Assembly (NCBI RefSeq): GCF_002750855.1
Contig: NZ_NWUC01000001.1
Coordinates: 1-64,000 of the forward strand
Direction of reading: 5' to 3'
DNA from: Neopararhizobium haloflavum
GTDB lineage: Bacteria > Pseudomonadota > Alphaproteobacteria > Rhizobiales > Rhizobiaceae
DNA: 64,000 nt
Under the pieces are notes generated by a model. It saw only the letters and a program-made list of their open reading frames with translations, had not been told where the DNA came from and searched no databases. This document shows positions 1-7,728 of the stretch, one piece after another (within the stretch, counting starts at the first letter, position 1; each line of letters opens with the position of its first letter). Both the position numbers and the translations under genes were made by a program.

Positions 1-656
1 TATCCATAGCCGCCACCACCACCGCCCCACAGTTCTACAAAATAGGCAAAATCATCGTCTTCCTTCGTGAACGTACCCGACGCTGTGAACACCTCTTTGA
101 CGACATCGCCCGCAAGAGCCGCGATGGCCTGCGCAGTCCGAAGCGGGGTCATGGGCCGCGAAGCATTGACGCCTCCAATGGCATCAGACTCCGAAGCCCA
201 ATTGACGGTCAAGCCGCCCGCAAAGGAAAACGTGAACGCCTCCGGGCCATCGAGCGCCCCCGAGATGCTGTCGATATAATCGCTGAGCTCGTAGAACGCC
301 CCTTGCGCATTGACGTTCTCGTATATCCCGTAATTCGGGATCGTGATGTTGATCGCCTCGACGCCGCCCTGCTGAAGCGCGGCCAATTGGTCTTCGGCGA
401 GATCGAGCTGTTCGTTGTAATCCCCGATCCGCTGCCCGATCTGGTCGAGTTGATCGGAGACGGCGTTCTCGATGATGGCTTCGGCCATCGCTGTGCCGGC
501 TTCCTGCGCGGCCGCATAACCCGCCGCAACGACTGCCTCGATGTCGTCCAGCCGCAAGGCCACATCGCCGAACGCAGCATTCCAGACCGCCGGCGACAAG
601 GTGAAGTTGACGGTAACTTGATAGCCGTCAGATCGGTTCGGCAGAAGCGATGACAT
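1..656 (-). CDS. Phage tail fibre protein (N-terminal part, truncated by window edge)
   Basis: The frame is open from an ATG at 656 to the window edge and starts MSSLLPNRSDGYQVTVNF. A GGAG lies about ten bases before this ATG; an in-frame ATG at 665 has the same GGAG too close, so 656 is preferred. Residues 30-100 look alpha-helical or coiled. Near the edge a VFTASGTFTK segment leads into a WGGGGGGYG stretch, typical of glycine-rich phage tail-fibre domains. As the distal fibre it would bind the host surface. It follows the gpI-like gene and its companions, the place of gene H in P2. It overlaps the preceding small gene by 29 bases. Confidence 0.8.
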   Translation of the reverse strand, partial: MSSLLPNRSDGYQVTVNFTLSPAVWNAAFGDVALRLDDIEAVVAAGYAAAQEAGTAMAEAIIENAVSDQLDQIGQRIGDYNEQLDLAEDQLAALQQGGVEAINITIPNYGIYENVNAQGAFYELSDYIDSISGALDGPEAFTFSFAGGLTVNWASESDAIGGVNASRPMTPLRTAQAIAALAGDVVKEVFTASGTFTKEDDDFAYFVELWGGGGGGYG

Positions 657-810
657 CGGGTCCATACTCCGAGACGAGGCGGTTCAAGAGCGAGCCCACC
701 GCGCGATGCTCGTCGCGCGGCAGGTATTTCAGACGGCCGGCATAGGCCGGGTAGGCGACGCGCATTCGATAGGTCTGCCCGTCGCTATAGGGCTCAGTGC
801 TTTCAGCCAT
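628..810 (-). CDS. Small conserved-looking phage tail-module protein, 60 aa
   Basis: Starts at the ATG at 810 (MAESTEPYSDGQTYRMR) and ends at 628, inside the start of the fibre gene. It is rich in charged residues and has no signal peptide or membrane segment. The overlap with the fibre gene and the 10-base gap from the upstream tail gene indicate one transcript and probably coupled translation. A role in fibre attachment or assembly is possible from position only; no family was recognised. Confidence 0.65.
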   Translation of the reverse strand: MAESTEPYSDGQTYRMRVAYPAYAGRLKYLPRDEHRAVGSLLNRLVSEYGPDVIASAEPI

Positions 811-820
811 GGCGTGATCC

Positions 821-3112
821 TCAGAAGGCGTTGAGTTGGATGTCCTGGACGAACGGCACGTTGATCTGGCTGTTCGTGTGGCCGTCCACCTTGAGACGGC
901 AGGCCGATGCCGCGGCCCCCAGTGTGAAGTTGGCAACGAAGGTCGACCGCGACGGTTTTTCAGGATCGACCGTCTCGCTCACGGATGTTGCCGCCACCAC
1001 GCTCCCGTCAATGATGAGAGAAGGTGTGAAGTCGTGGTTGATCGCCTGATAGGCGTCGACATTCATCACGATCTGCAGCTCGTCGGTGGCAAAGCCGAAG
1101 TCGAGTTCCTGGCTGACCGCCTCCATGTTGTGCTTCATGCGCCCGGTGATCGAGAGCGCATTCGTGTCGAGGATGATCGACGGCGCGACATCCTCCGTCC
1201 CGACGAAGACGGCCCGCAGCTGAACATTTGCCGGCAGATTGGCGAGAGGGTTATCCTCCCGCTCGTCCATCGGCACCCATTCGCTCTGGCCCTCCGCCTT
1301 CACTTCCCAGACGAGCCGCGTGAAGTCCGGCTCCCAGCCCTGGTAGACCATGCGCAGTTCCGACATGCCGCCGGTAAGCTGCAGGTTCTCGAACGGCACG
1401 ACCGTGCGCGACGCTTCGAAGCGCGCCGCATTGAGCCGGAACGATATGTCTTCGCGGATGTCGCCCTGCGACCAGATGCCATCGGACGACACGAACATCG
1501 TTCCGCCGGGGAAGGCATTCTCGCCGGTAGCTGCAAGCTGGTGGTTGCCGGTCGTTACCGTGAAGAAGCCGTAACGCTTGCCCTGCTCAAGCAGCGTTGG
1601 AGGGATAGCGAACTTGTTCCACGCATTGACCTGAAGGTCGCCTTGCGGCTTGTTCACCTTGGCGATGACGGACGAATAATCCGGCGCGCCAGATGGCGTG
1701 ATCTCGCAGATGCAGAGCAGCACGTCACCTTCCGACCCGACGCGGGTGAAGTAGAGCTCAAGCGACGTTGCAACCATGATCTGGCTGCAGACGAATGTCT
1801 GGCCGTAGACAGCGCCCGACAGGCCGAACTGCTCGGTGTGATAGGTCGTATAGGTCGACGTGAACGTGTCGCGAATGACACGCTGCGCAGCAAACTGGCT
1901 ATGGCCGTTCTGCGCCGTCGCCGTCTGGTTCCAGGGATTGTCGGTCTTGCCTTTGGAGACAAACTCCTGGCCTCCGACTGCAAAGATTTCACCGGCCTTC
2001 CGACCACCGATGGATTGCCAGCCAACCGTGTTCTCGCACACATTGATCGTTTCGCCATAGCGGATCGATGTATGGGTCGTCTGGTGCTGCGTCGCCGTGG
2101 TGATCGTGTGGACGGTGTTCGCGATGTCCTTGCGCAGACTGCCAAGCTTGTTCTCGATGCGGCGGCGCTCGGTGTAAGCCGGAAGCACCAGCGTATTGTC
2201 GTAGATGTCGATGTCGCTTGACGCCGGGTTCAAGAGCCGAAGCTGCGTCTCGCGTTGGTTCTCGTACGGAAAGCGGATGCCCTCCAGAACCCGCATGTCC
2301 GCGCCGACATAGGCGAAATCCCAGAAGTCTCGCAGGAGGCCCTGATCGAAATAGTAGTTTCGTGCTTCCTCGGGAAAGTTAAGCAATTGCCGCGTGATCG
2401 AGACATCGCGCGTGATCTGCCGAAAGATGCGTGGATCGGGGATCAGCTTGAACTTGGCCGCAAGGTTAGCCATGTCAGTCTGGATGGTTGCCGTCGTCTC
2501 GACCACAACCTCGATCGCCTGCTCGACAGCCGTCAGTCGGCCATCGAGCTCATAGACGGTTTTCACGCGTGCGCCGGAATTGGAAACGATTTCGGCGATG
2601 CCCGAGGTCGTCAGCCTGACGAACGCGACACAGCAATCGTTCTCGGCAACGGTCGGGCGCAGAGCTGGCGGCGGTGCGATCGGCCCCGTCTGCACCACGA
2701 CGCTCATGTCGAGCGAGTGATACTTCGGCGTCGACTGGTTGACCGGGACGCTTTCGGTGAGCGGCTCTTCGGATGTTTCGAAGGCTCGCGTCGCGTTGCT
2801 GGTCACGGCCGAACCGCGCAGGATGAGGGCAACCCACCGCTCGTCGCCGGACACCGGCGGCTTATAAGACTGGAGGTTGACCTCGATCGGCGCTTCGTTG
2901 GTGTAGACCGCACCCTCCTTGTGGTAGGCGCCGGGAGAAAGCTGCACCACGTCCGAGGTCAGTTCAGCAACCGTGATCCGGGACCAGTGTGCCGGCCAGC
3001 CGAGCGCCGCTCCATGGATCAGCTCATCGCCGTCCATGGCGAAGATGCCGATGCTGCTGAGGTCTTCCGGCGAAGCGATCTCGGCATTGGAAAAATCAAC
3101 GCGCTTGTTCAT
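821..3112 (-). CDS. Large phage tail/baseplate-associated protein, 763 aa
   Basis: A 763-residue soluble protein starting MNKRVDFSNAEIASPEDL, with GAGG eight bases before the ATG. It lies directly after gpI and before the fibre genes, where host-range and baseplate-periphery proteins sit in P2-like phages. The N-terminal third resembles DUF4815-type tail proteins, and residues about 280-370 contain repeated charged helices. The C-terminal half looks beta-rich, as in receptor-binding or fibre-adaptor proteins. The DUF4815 resemblance is from memory; the structural tail role rests mainly on position and size. Confidence 0.7.
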   Translation of the reverse strand: MNKRVDFSNAEIASPEDLSSIGIFAMDGDELIHGAALGWPAHWSRITVAELTSDVVQLSPGAYHKEGAVYTNEAPIEVNLQSYKPPVSGDERWVALILRGSAVTSNATRAFETSEEPLTESVPVNQSTPKYHSLDMSVVVQTGPIAPPPALRPTVAENDCCVAFVRLTTSGIAEIVSNSGARVKTVYELDGRLTAVEQAIEVVVETTATIQTDMANLAAKFKLIPDPRIFRQITRDVSITRQLLNFPEEARNYYFDQGLLRDFWDFAYVGADMRVLEGIRFPYENQRETQLRLLNPASSDIDIYDNTLVLPAYTERRRIENKLGSLRKDIANTVHTITTATQHQTTHTSIRYGETINVCENTVGWQSIGGRKAGEIFAVGGQEFVSKGKTDNPWNQTATAQNGHSQFAAQRVIRDTFTSTYTTYHTEQFGLSGAVYGQTFVCSQIMVATSLELYFTRVGSEGDVLLCICEITPSGAPDYSSVIAKVNKPQGDLQVNAWNKFAIPPTLLEQGKRYGFFTVTTGNHQLAATGENAFPGGTMFVSSDGIWSQGDIREDISFRLNAARFEASRTVVPFENLQLTGGMSELRMVYQGWEPDFTRLVWEVKAEGQSEWVPMDEREDNPLANLPANVQLRAVFVGTEDVAPSIILDTNALSITGRMKHNMEAVSQELDFGFATDELQIVMNVDAYQAINHDFTPSLIIDGSVVAATSVSETVDPEKPSRSTFVANFTLGAAASACRLKVDGHTNSQINVPFVQDIQLNAF

Positions 3113-3121
3113 GTGTCATCC

Positions 3122-3754
3122 TCAAAGTCGCGCACGATCGACGTAACCGCCGAAGGGCGCTTCGCCATCGAATGGCAGGGCGTCGCCGAAGGTCGCCGGA
3201 CGGCGCCAGGCAAATGAGATCAGGTATTCGGTCTCCGGTGCCTTGGAGACCTGCAGCGCGCGCTTGGCGCGGCGGATCGGCTCAAGATCAGGCTGGCGCA
3301 GTGCCGCCATCCCGACGGCCGAGCGGCCGAGGACGAAGGCATTCACCGGCTTTGTCAGATAGACCCGCACGAGATACCGCGCCTTGAATGGTGGATGGCC
3401 GATCGGTGTGATGCCGATGGCCGAGCGGCCGAAGACGAAGCGCGCTGGATAAGCCACGGTGTCGATCACGTCAGCGTCGACATAGGCCAGATAACGAACG
3501 ACCCCCTCATGGGTGCCTTTCAGTTTCGCAAGCTCCGTCGCCTCGTTGACCATCTGCCGCTTGCGCGACATCGACCAATCGCTGAACCACAGGTCGACAC
3601 TTTCGTGCCCCGCAAGGAACGGGACGAAATTAACCGGGGTCTCTTCAGCATTAACCACGTCGCGGATTTGGATCGGCAGATGGTCGGCCGAAATCTTCGC
3701 GAGGGCCTCTTCCGTCGTGCTCGAATGGCGCGGAAGGATCGATGCGTCATTCAT
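3122..3754 (-). CDS. P2 gpI-like phage tail/baseplate protein
   Basis: A 210-residue protein whose N-terminal half (residues about 5-100) has the gpI pattern: ILPRHSSTTEEALAKISA, an LPFLA-like segment (VNFVPFLAGH) and W-rich WFSDW followed by a helix. In P2, gpI is a baseplate wedge component. The C-terminal half carries two near-repeats, FVFGRSAIGITPIG (about 104-117) and FVLGRSAVGMAALR (about 138-151), so this domain looks internally duplicated. The start overlaps the preceding small gene by ATGA, giving coupled translation in the baseplate operon. Confidence 0.88.
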   Translation of the reverse strand: MNDASILPRHSSTTEEALAKISADHLPIQIRDVVNAEETPVNFVPFLAGHESVDLWFSDWSMSRKRQMVNEATELAKLKGTHEGVVRYLAYVDADVIDTVAYPARFVFGRSAIGITPIGHPPFKARYLVRVYLTKPVNAFVLGRSAVGMAALRQPDLEPIRRAKRALQVSKAPETEYLISFAWRRPATFGDALPFDGEAPFGGYVDRARL

Positions 3755-3987
3755 TTGCGAGATACCCGATGTGGAGAATTGATCCGAATACGAGTGCTCA
3801 GTGAAAGAGGGGACGGGGTCGTGCGCGAAAGGAAATCGCTTCGCGTTAAGGTCTGCCGAACCAGCGAAACAGAACGGCGAACTTCCTCAAAAACATCACC
3901 ACGAAAGAGGTCGACGTCCATGTTCTCGGTGTTTTCGCAAACCGATATCCGGTCCCGACCAATGGTTTTCCTTACGCCGTTCATCAT
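3751..3987 (-). CDS. Small protein of 78 aa inserted between the gpJ and gpI genes
   Basis: The frame begins with two tandem ATGs overlapping the gpJ stop (ATGA) and ends overlapping the gpI start in the same way. This strongly suggests it is translated as part of the baseplate operon. The product (MMNGVRKTIGRDRISVCE at the start) is basic and Ser/Arg-rich, with no recognisable domain. In P2-type phages J and I are normally adjacent, so this is an extra gene. It could be a small baseplate accessory or a regulatory peptide; function unknown. Confidence 0.6.
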   Translation of the reverse strand: MMNGVRKTIGRDRISVCENTENMDVDLFRGDVFEEVRRSVSLVRQTLTRSDFLSRTTPSPLSLSTRIRINSPHRVSRK

Positions 3988-4859
3988 TGCGCCTCCACGG
4001 TCAGATTGATCGACGTAAGAACAGGCACGGAATAGGGATCAGGCGGTATTACGACCGGCGCAAGATCACGAACAGAGATGATGCTCGGCCCAAAGGCTGC
4101 GCCGACAAGATAGCCAGGAGGGATTTCCTCGCCGATCTTCGTTCGCGCATCACCGGCCGCGCGGATACGCGCTTCGGCTTCCTGCATAACGACCGAAGCA
4201 TCTGGCCCGTCGCGAACGACAAGAACCATGTCTACGGCGTACTCTACCCGCTTCGCGGCGATTACCGCGACGCTGACGGCCTCTGGCTTGACACCGGGGG
4301 CGCGAACGGCAGCGCTCACAAGCGCGCGCTCGACTTCCGTAGGCGCGGCTCCCGCCGGGCCAATGATGACAATGTCCGTGTCGCCGCGGCGCCCGTGTAC
4401 CTGGAAGCCGTTCACGCGCACGTCATGAAGTTGCGGCCAAGCCTTCATGGCTTCGGAGACGTATAGACCGGCCGATCCGGCCGACTGCCGATCGAATGAG
4501 GCCATGTAGCGAATAAGGAACCGATCGTCGCTTTCCATGACGGCCGGGGTGGTTCCAACGGCCGGCGTGACGACGAGCCTTTGCAATCCCTGGCGGGCAG
4601 CGATTACATCCAAATCCGCCCCGGAAGAAAGCGGGGCAAGGACGGCGCGGGTGGCGTCGTTGATCCGCAGCCGCATCAGCATTTCGCGAGTGGCGTAAGC
4701 CTGGATCAATTTCTTGACGATCGCGCTTTCCGTCTGAAGAACCGGCGCAACCTGAGGGAACCGCGCAACTAGATCGGCCTCGATCTCCGCAAGGATTTCC
4801 TCGAAATCCACTTCTTCGATGATGTTCGGCTTCGGCAGCTTTGATAGATCGATGCTCAT
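3984..4859 (-). CDS. Baseplate assembly protein J (P2 gpJ-like)
   Basis: A 291-residue baseplate J-family protein. The N-terminus MSIDLSKLPKPNIIEEVD followed by FEEILAEIEADLVARFP and the central GSAGLYVSEAMKAWPQ are typical of gpJ, which forms baseplate wedges connecting the hub to the fibres. Length matches the P2 family (about 300). It overlaps the upstream gp25-like gene by four bases (ATGA) and the downstream small gene likewise. Identification is secure from sequence pattern and order. Confidence 0.93.
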   Translation of the reverse strand: MSIDLSKLPKPNIIEEVDFEEILAEIEADLVARFPQVAPVLQTESAIVKKLIQAYATREMLMRLRINDATRAVLAPLSSGADLDVIAARQGLQRLVVTPAVGTTPAVMESDDRFLIRYMASFDRQSAGSAGLYVSEAMKAWPQLHDVRVNGFQVHGRRGDTDIVIIGPAGAAPTEVERALVSAAVRAPGVKPEAVSVAVIAAKRVEYAVDMVLVVRDGPDASVVMQEAEARIRAAGDARTKIGEEIPPGYLVGAAFGPSIISVRDLAPVVIPPDPYSVPVLTSINLTVEAQ

Positions 4860-5275
4860 GCGTCCCTCGCTCTAAGTCCCGATCCGTCACGGAAGACGTT
4901 CACCCTCCGAGCACCTTCAGCCGAGAAGTCACCGAGAAGCGCACGGGGCCGATAGATGCCCTCAAGGCGCACTTCAAAGTGACCATTGCGATCGACACTG
5001 ATCGGCACGATCCGGCTGATCTGAAAGCGCGGCTCCCACTGATCGAGAGCGGAGCCGATCGCGGCGAAGAAGTTGATGACTGTCTCTTCGTTCAGGTTCT
5101 CGCCGAGAAGGCGAGGGACCATCGATCCGAACCACTCGCGCATGATGCGCTCGCCGAACGAGGTAAGCATGATCTCGTCGATGCTTTGGACGACCTGATC
5201 CCAGCCGGTGATGTTCCCGCCAGTGACGCGATCGATGTCGACACTTGGACTTAGAAGATCGACCGCGTCTGCCAT
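4856..5275 (-). CDS. Baseplate wedge protein, gpW/gp25 family
   Basis: A 139-residue protein with the gp25/GPW lysozyme-like baseplate signature: DQVVQSIDEIMLTSFGER (about 27-44) and RIMREWFGSMVPRLLGE next to it, then a QWEPRFQISRI strand. These proteins connect the sheath to the baseplate wedge. It precedes gpJ with a four-base overlap and follows the HeH-domain protein with a short gap, exactly the V-W-J-I order of P2. Confidence 0.92.
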   Translation of the reverse strand: MADAVDLLSPSVDIDRVTGGNITGWDQVVQSIDEIMLTSFGERIMREWFGSMVPRLLGENLNEETVINFFAAIGSALDQWEPRFQISRIVPISVDRNGHFEVRLEGIYRPRALLGDFSAEGARRVNVFRDGSGLRARDA

Positions 5276-5285
5276 GGTGGGCTCC

Positions 5286-5690
5286 TTACTTGGCGTTGAT
5301 CGCCTCCGCGATCTCAGCCTTCGTCATGCTCGACTTGACCTCGACGCCGGACTTCTCCGCCATTTCGATCAACTCGTCTTTTGTGTGATCGCTTGGATCG
5401 ACCGGCTCATCCGTGGCGCCCTCGGCGCCTTCGTCGGCAGGATCGACCCCGCCTTCCGCTCCTTCGTCGCCGGCCTCCGTGCCTTCTTCCGCGTCTTCTT
5501 CAGCTTCCGGCCGATGGACGATCTCCAGGTCATCCCCCTTCACTTGCAGGACGACGCGGCCATTTCGGGCAACGCCACCGAATGTCAGGAAGACCCGGTT
5601 CGCATTGATCGAGAGCGCCGCCGTCATCGCGCGCGGGTCTTTCAGCCGCTCGCGCAGAAGGGTTTCGAGATCGTCTTCGCGTTTCGTCAT
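5286..5690 (-). CDS. Acidic phage baseplate-module protein with C-terminal HeH/SAP-like domain
   Basis: A 134-residue protein starting MTKREDDLETLLRERL. AAGGAG lies eight bases upstream of the ATG at 5690, so the longer open frame upstream is not used. Residues about 60-97 are an acidic Glu/Asp/Gly/Ala linker. The last 35 residues (HTKDELIEMAEKSGVEVK, then TKAEIAEAI) form a helix-extended-loop-helix or Rho_N-like fold often seen at the ends of phage structural proteins. It lies between the PAAR tip and gp25 genes. Its precise role is unknown; a spike or hub accessory is likely. Confidence 0.75.
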   Translation of the reverse strand: MTKREDDLETLLRERLKDPRAMTAALSINANRVFLTFGGVARNGRVVLQVKGDDLEIVHRPEAEEDAEEGTEAGDEGAEGGVDPADEGAEGATDEPVDPSDHTKDELIEMAEKSGVEVKSSMTKAEIAEAINAK

Positions 5691-5703
5691 TTCGGTTGCT
5701 CCT

Positions 5704-5985
5704 TTAAGGGATGCGGAAGAAGCCACGTCCCGATGTTGCGTGGCCGCAAGACGCCAGATGACCGGCCCGGCATACAGGGATGCCGCCAATTCTGAATTTC
5801 GATGTCGCCGTTGCCATTGTTGGCCCGGCGATGTGCGGATTGCCCGGCGGAACAAGCGGCGGATGCGGTGTGACCGGATCGCCCAGGACGACCGCGATGA
5901 TGCCACGCACCTTAAACTTCGATTGCCCGCCGCCCATCTGCGAGCCGCCGGCCGTATCGACGCCGACGCAAGCGATCCCAGGCAT
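5704..5985 (-). CDS. PAAR-domain spike tip protein
   Basis: A 93-residue PAAR protein: it starts MPGIACVGVDTAGG and contains VLGDPVTPHPP, HIAGPTM and VCRAGHLASCGHATSG. PAAR proteins cap the gpV spike trimer and sharpen the membrane-piercing tip, using a metal held by His/Cys residues. AGGAGA lies just upstream of the ATG. The gene directly follows the gpV spike gene, matching its function. Complete and of usual length. Confidence 0.92.
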   Translation of the reverse strand: MPGIACVGVDTAGGSQMGGGQSKFKVRGIIAVVLGDPVTPHPPLVPPGNPHIAGPTMATATSKFRIGGIPVCRAGHLASCGHATSGRGFFRIP

Positions 5986-5997
5986 CCGCGTCTCCTG

Positions 5998-6477
5998 TCA
6001 GTCGAACTGATAATCGGGGGCGCTCATCCGCAGACCGTCGCCGGATAGGTCGAAGGTCGAACCCCCGCATTCGAGGCGAACCTTCGGGCCGCTGATGACA
6101 AGCACGTCGCCGGCAAAGCCGATTGTGAAGCCACCGAAAGTGATCACGTTCGTCTCGGCCGTGTCCCCTGGCGACTTGTCGGCGTCCGACCAGCTTGAGG
6201 GCATCGCTACCCCCTGCTTGAAGTCGCCACTCTCGCTCAAGATGACCATCGATTGCCCCTTGCGGGGCGGGATGTGGGCTTTGAGGGCGCCCGAATGCTG
6301 CGCATAAGGGATCGGCGGGGATAGATACGGGCCGTCGGCGCCTTCCCCCAACTTCAGGCGAACCGTCTGTGCTGCCGTATCGACCTCTTCCACCGGCCCG
6401 CGCCGCACCATTCCGGCGACGCGCGCTTCAAGCGCGAGAACACGAAGGGTCAGCGCTTGGAGCGGATTGTCACTCAT
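5998..6477 (-). CDS. Baseplate assembly/spike protein V (gpV-like)
   Basis: The ATG at 6477 (MSDNPLQALTLRVLALEARV) has AGGAA upstream and overlaps the stop of the previous gene. The 159-residue product has an N-terminal helix, an OB-fold region (about 20-95: VDTAAQTVRLKLGEG, then PPIPYAQHSGALK), and a C-terminal beta-helix (from GGFTIGFAGDVLVISGPKV onward). This is the layout of the P2 central spike that punctures the outer membrane. Neighbouring PAAR and gp25 genes confirm it. Confidence 0.9.
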   Translation of the reverse strand: MSDNPLQALTLRVLALEARVAGMVRRGPVEEVDTAAQTVRLKLGEGADGPYLSPPIPYAQHSGALKAHIPPRKGQSMVILSESGDFKQGVAMPSSWSDADKSPGDTAETNVITFGGFTIGFAGDVLVISGPKVRLECGGSTFDLSGDGLRMSAPDYQFD

Positions 6478-7255
6478 CCGGCAAGTTCCTGTCGATTTCG
6501 GCCTGATCAATCACGCCGATGCCTTCGATTTCGACCTCGTTCCATTCGACCGGCTCTTCCGGTGGAAGGTACGGGCCGAAGATGCCAATACCGCGCGCCT
6601 CACTGTCGGTAAGCCCGATCGACCGCGCCGCCCTACGCCACTCGGGAATGGGCTCGCCGACGATTGCGCTTCGGACTGCGGACGCAAAATGCTGGTAGGC
6701 TTCGTCGGCTTCGAGCGCATCGATGAATTCGAGCCAAACCCCCTCGATCGCCACCCCGAAGGGAGGCTCGGCCAGGGGCTCGACCGTAAGGATGATCTGC
6801 TTCGCCGCGAAGCGCGTGCCGCTCGCGCTCGCACCGCGGCGCGTCAGGACACTTCCGACCTGGGGTGCAAGCTTTCGGAAGATCGAAGCCCACGGCCCGC
6901 TTGAGCCGTATAGGGCGCGCATGATCTGCCGCGACATGAGCGCGAGTGATAACTCGAGCCCGGCATCGGTCGCCGGGATATTGACGGCACCTTCTTCGCT
7001 GTTTGCATTCGTGGCTGAACCGAGAACCGCTTCGATGATCAGGTCTATTGATCGGTCGCCGGCCAGCACGTCGCGCCCTTTGGGCGACACTCGCTCGTCT
7101 TCCGTCGATACGATGATCAGCGGCTTCGCCCCTTCTTTCGAGACAAGCTCGTCGAGGGAAGAGATCGCGCTGTCGTAGACCTTGCTCTCCGCGATTGTCG
7201 CGCCTTCGATCAGGCGGCGGGCTGCAAGGCGGATAGCAAGGGCTGCAATGCTCAT
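6470..7255 (-). CDS. Putative phage tail terminator/neck protein, 261 aa
   Basis: The N-terminal 75 residues (MSIAALAIRLAARRLIEGA, KVYDSAISSLDEL, PLIIVSTEDER) resemble tail-terminator or minor tail U-like proteins that cap the tail tube, but with an unusually long C-terminal extension (about 100-261) of unknown role. It lies between the head-tail joining gene, overlapped by four bases, and the baseplate gene V, overlapped by eight bases. That is where neck and tail-completion genes of contractile phages lie. Assignment is by position and weak pattern. Confidence 0.6.
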   Translation of the reverse strand: MSIAALAIRLAARRLIEGATIAESKVYDSAISSLDELVSKEGAKPLIIVSTEDERVSPKGRDVLAGDRSIDLIIEAVLGSATNANSEEGAVNIPATDAGLELSLALMSRQIMRALYGSSGPWASIFRKLAPQVGSVLTRRGASASGTRFAAKQIILTVEPLAEPPFGVAIEGVWLEFIDALEADEAYQHFASAVRSAIVGEPIPEWRRAARSIGLTDSEARGIGIFGPYLPPEEPVEWNEVEIEGIGVIDQAEIDRNLPDE

Positions 7256-7698
7256 GGCGACGGGTCCGCTTCAGGCGGGAGCGTCGCCGCCCCGCGCGTC
7301 ATAAATAGGCTCATATCGCCGTTGTCGTTCGGATACGCGGCGATGACCGTGAAACTGCGCGGCCCACCTTCGCGTGCGGTTGCTCGCACGATGTCGCCTC
7401 GTTTGGGGCGCCATTCGAGCGCGTCTACGGTCTCGGATGCTATCCATAGAACCGGGTCGTCCGTCACGATCCGGGCGCCGCCTTGGAAGTCGCTGCCCGG
7501 GCCAGTCACTTGACCCTTGAGGCCGACACTTTCGGATGCGGTCATCAAGACCGCCGTGATCTGCTGGATCGGCCGCGAATTATCGTGGGCCGTCGAATAG
7601 TCTGTCGATGTCATCGGGATAAGGTCGATGTCCTCGCCGTGCACCTTGGCAACCGCCGCCTGTGCGCGACGGGCTGCTCTATGAAACGGCGAGGACAT
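7252..7698 (-). CDS. Putative head-tail joining protein (lambda FII/Gifsy-2-like)
   Basis: A 148-residue protein directly after the major capsid gene. The N-terminal helix and VAKVHGEDIDLIPM are followed by ITAVLMTASESVGL, and a beta-rich core ends in PKRGDIVRATAREG and FTVIAAYPNDNGDMSLF. This layout fits the lambda FII/Gifsy-2 family that joins head to tail. It overlaps the next gene by ATGA. The family call is a moderate-confidence recognition supported by gene order. Confidence 0.62.
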   Translation of the reverse strand: MSSPFHRAARRAQAAVAKVHGEDIDLIPMTSTDYSTAHDNSRPIQQITAVLMTASESVGLKGQVTGPGSDFQGGARIVTDDPVLWIASETVDALEWRPKRGDIVRATAREGGPRSFTVIAAYPNDNGDMSLFMTRGAATLPPEADPSP

Positions 7699-7728
7699 GA
7701 TCGACTTTCCTTATCCGCGGGCTACAGC

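Noticed and set aside
836-2221. Long plus-strand open frame (461 codons) opposite the large tail gene
   Set aside because: It mirrors codon positions of the minus-strand tail gene, is Arg/Asp-rich without domain pattern, and has no ribosome-binding site.
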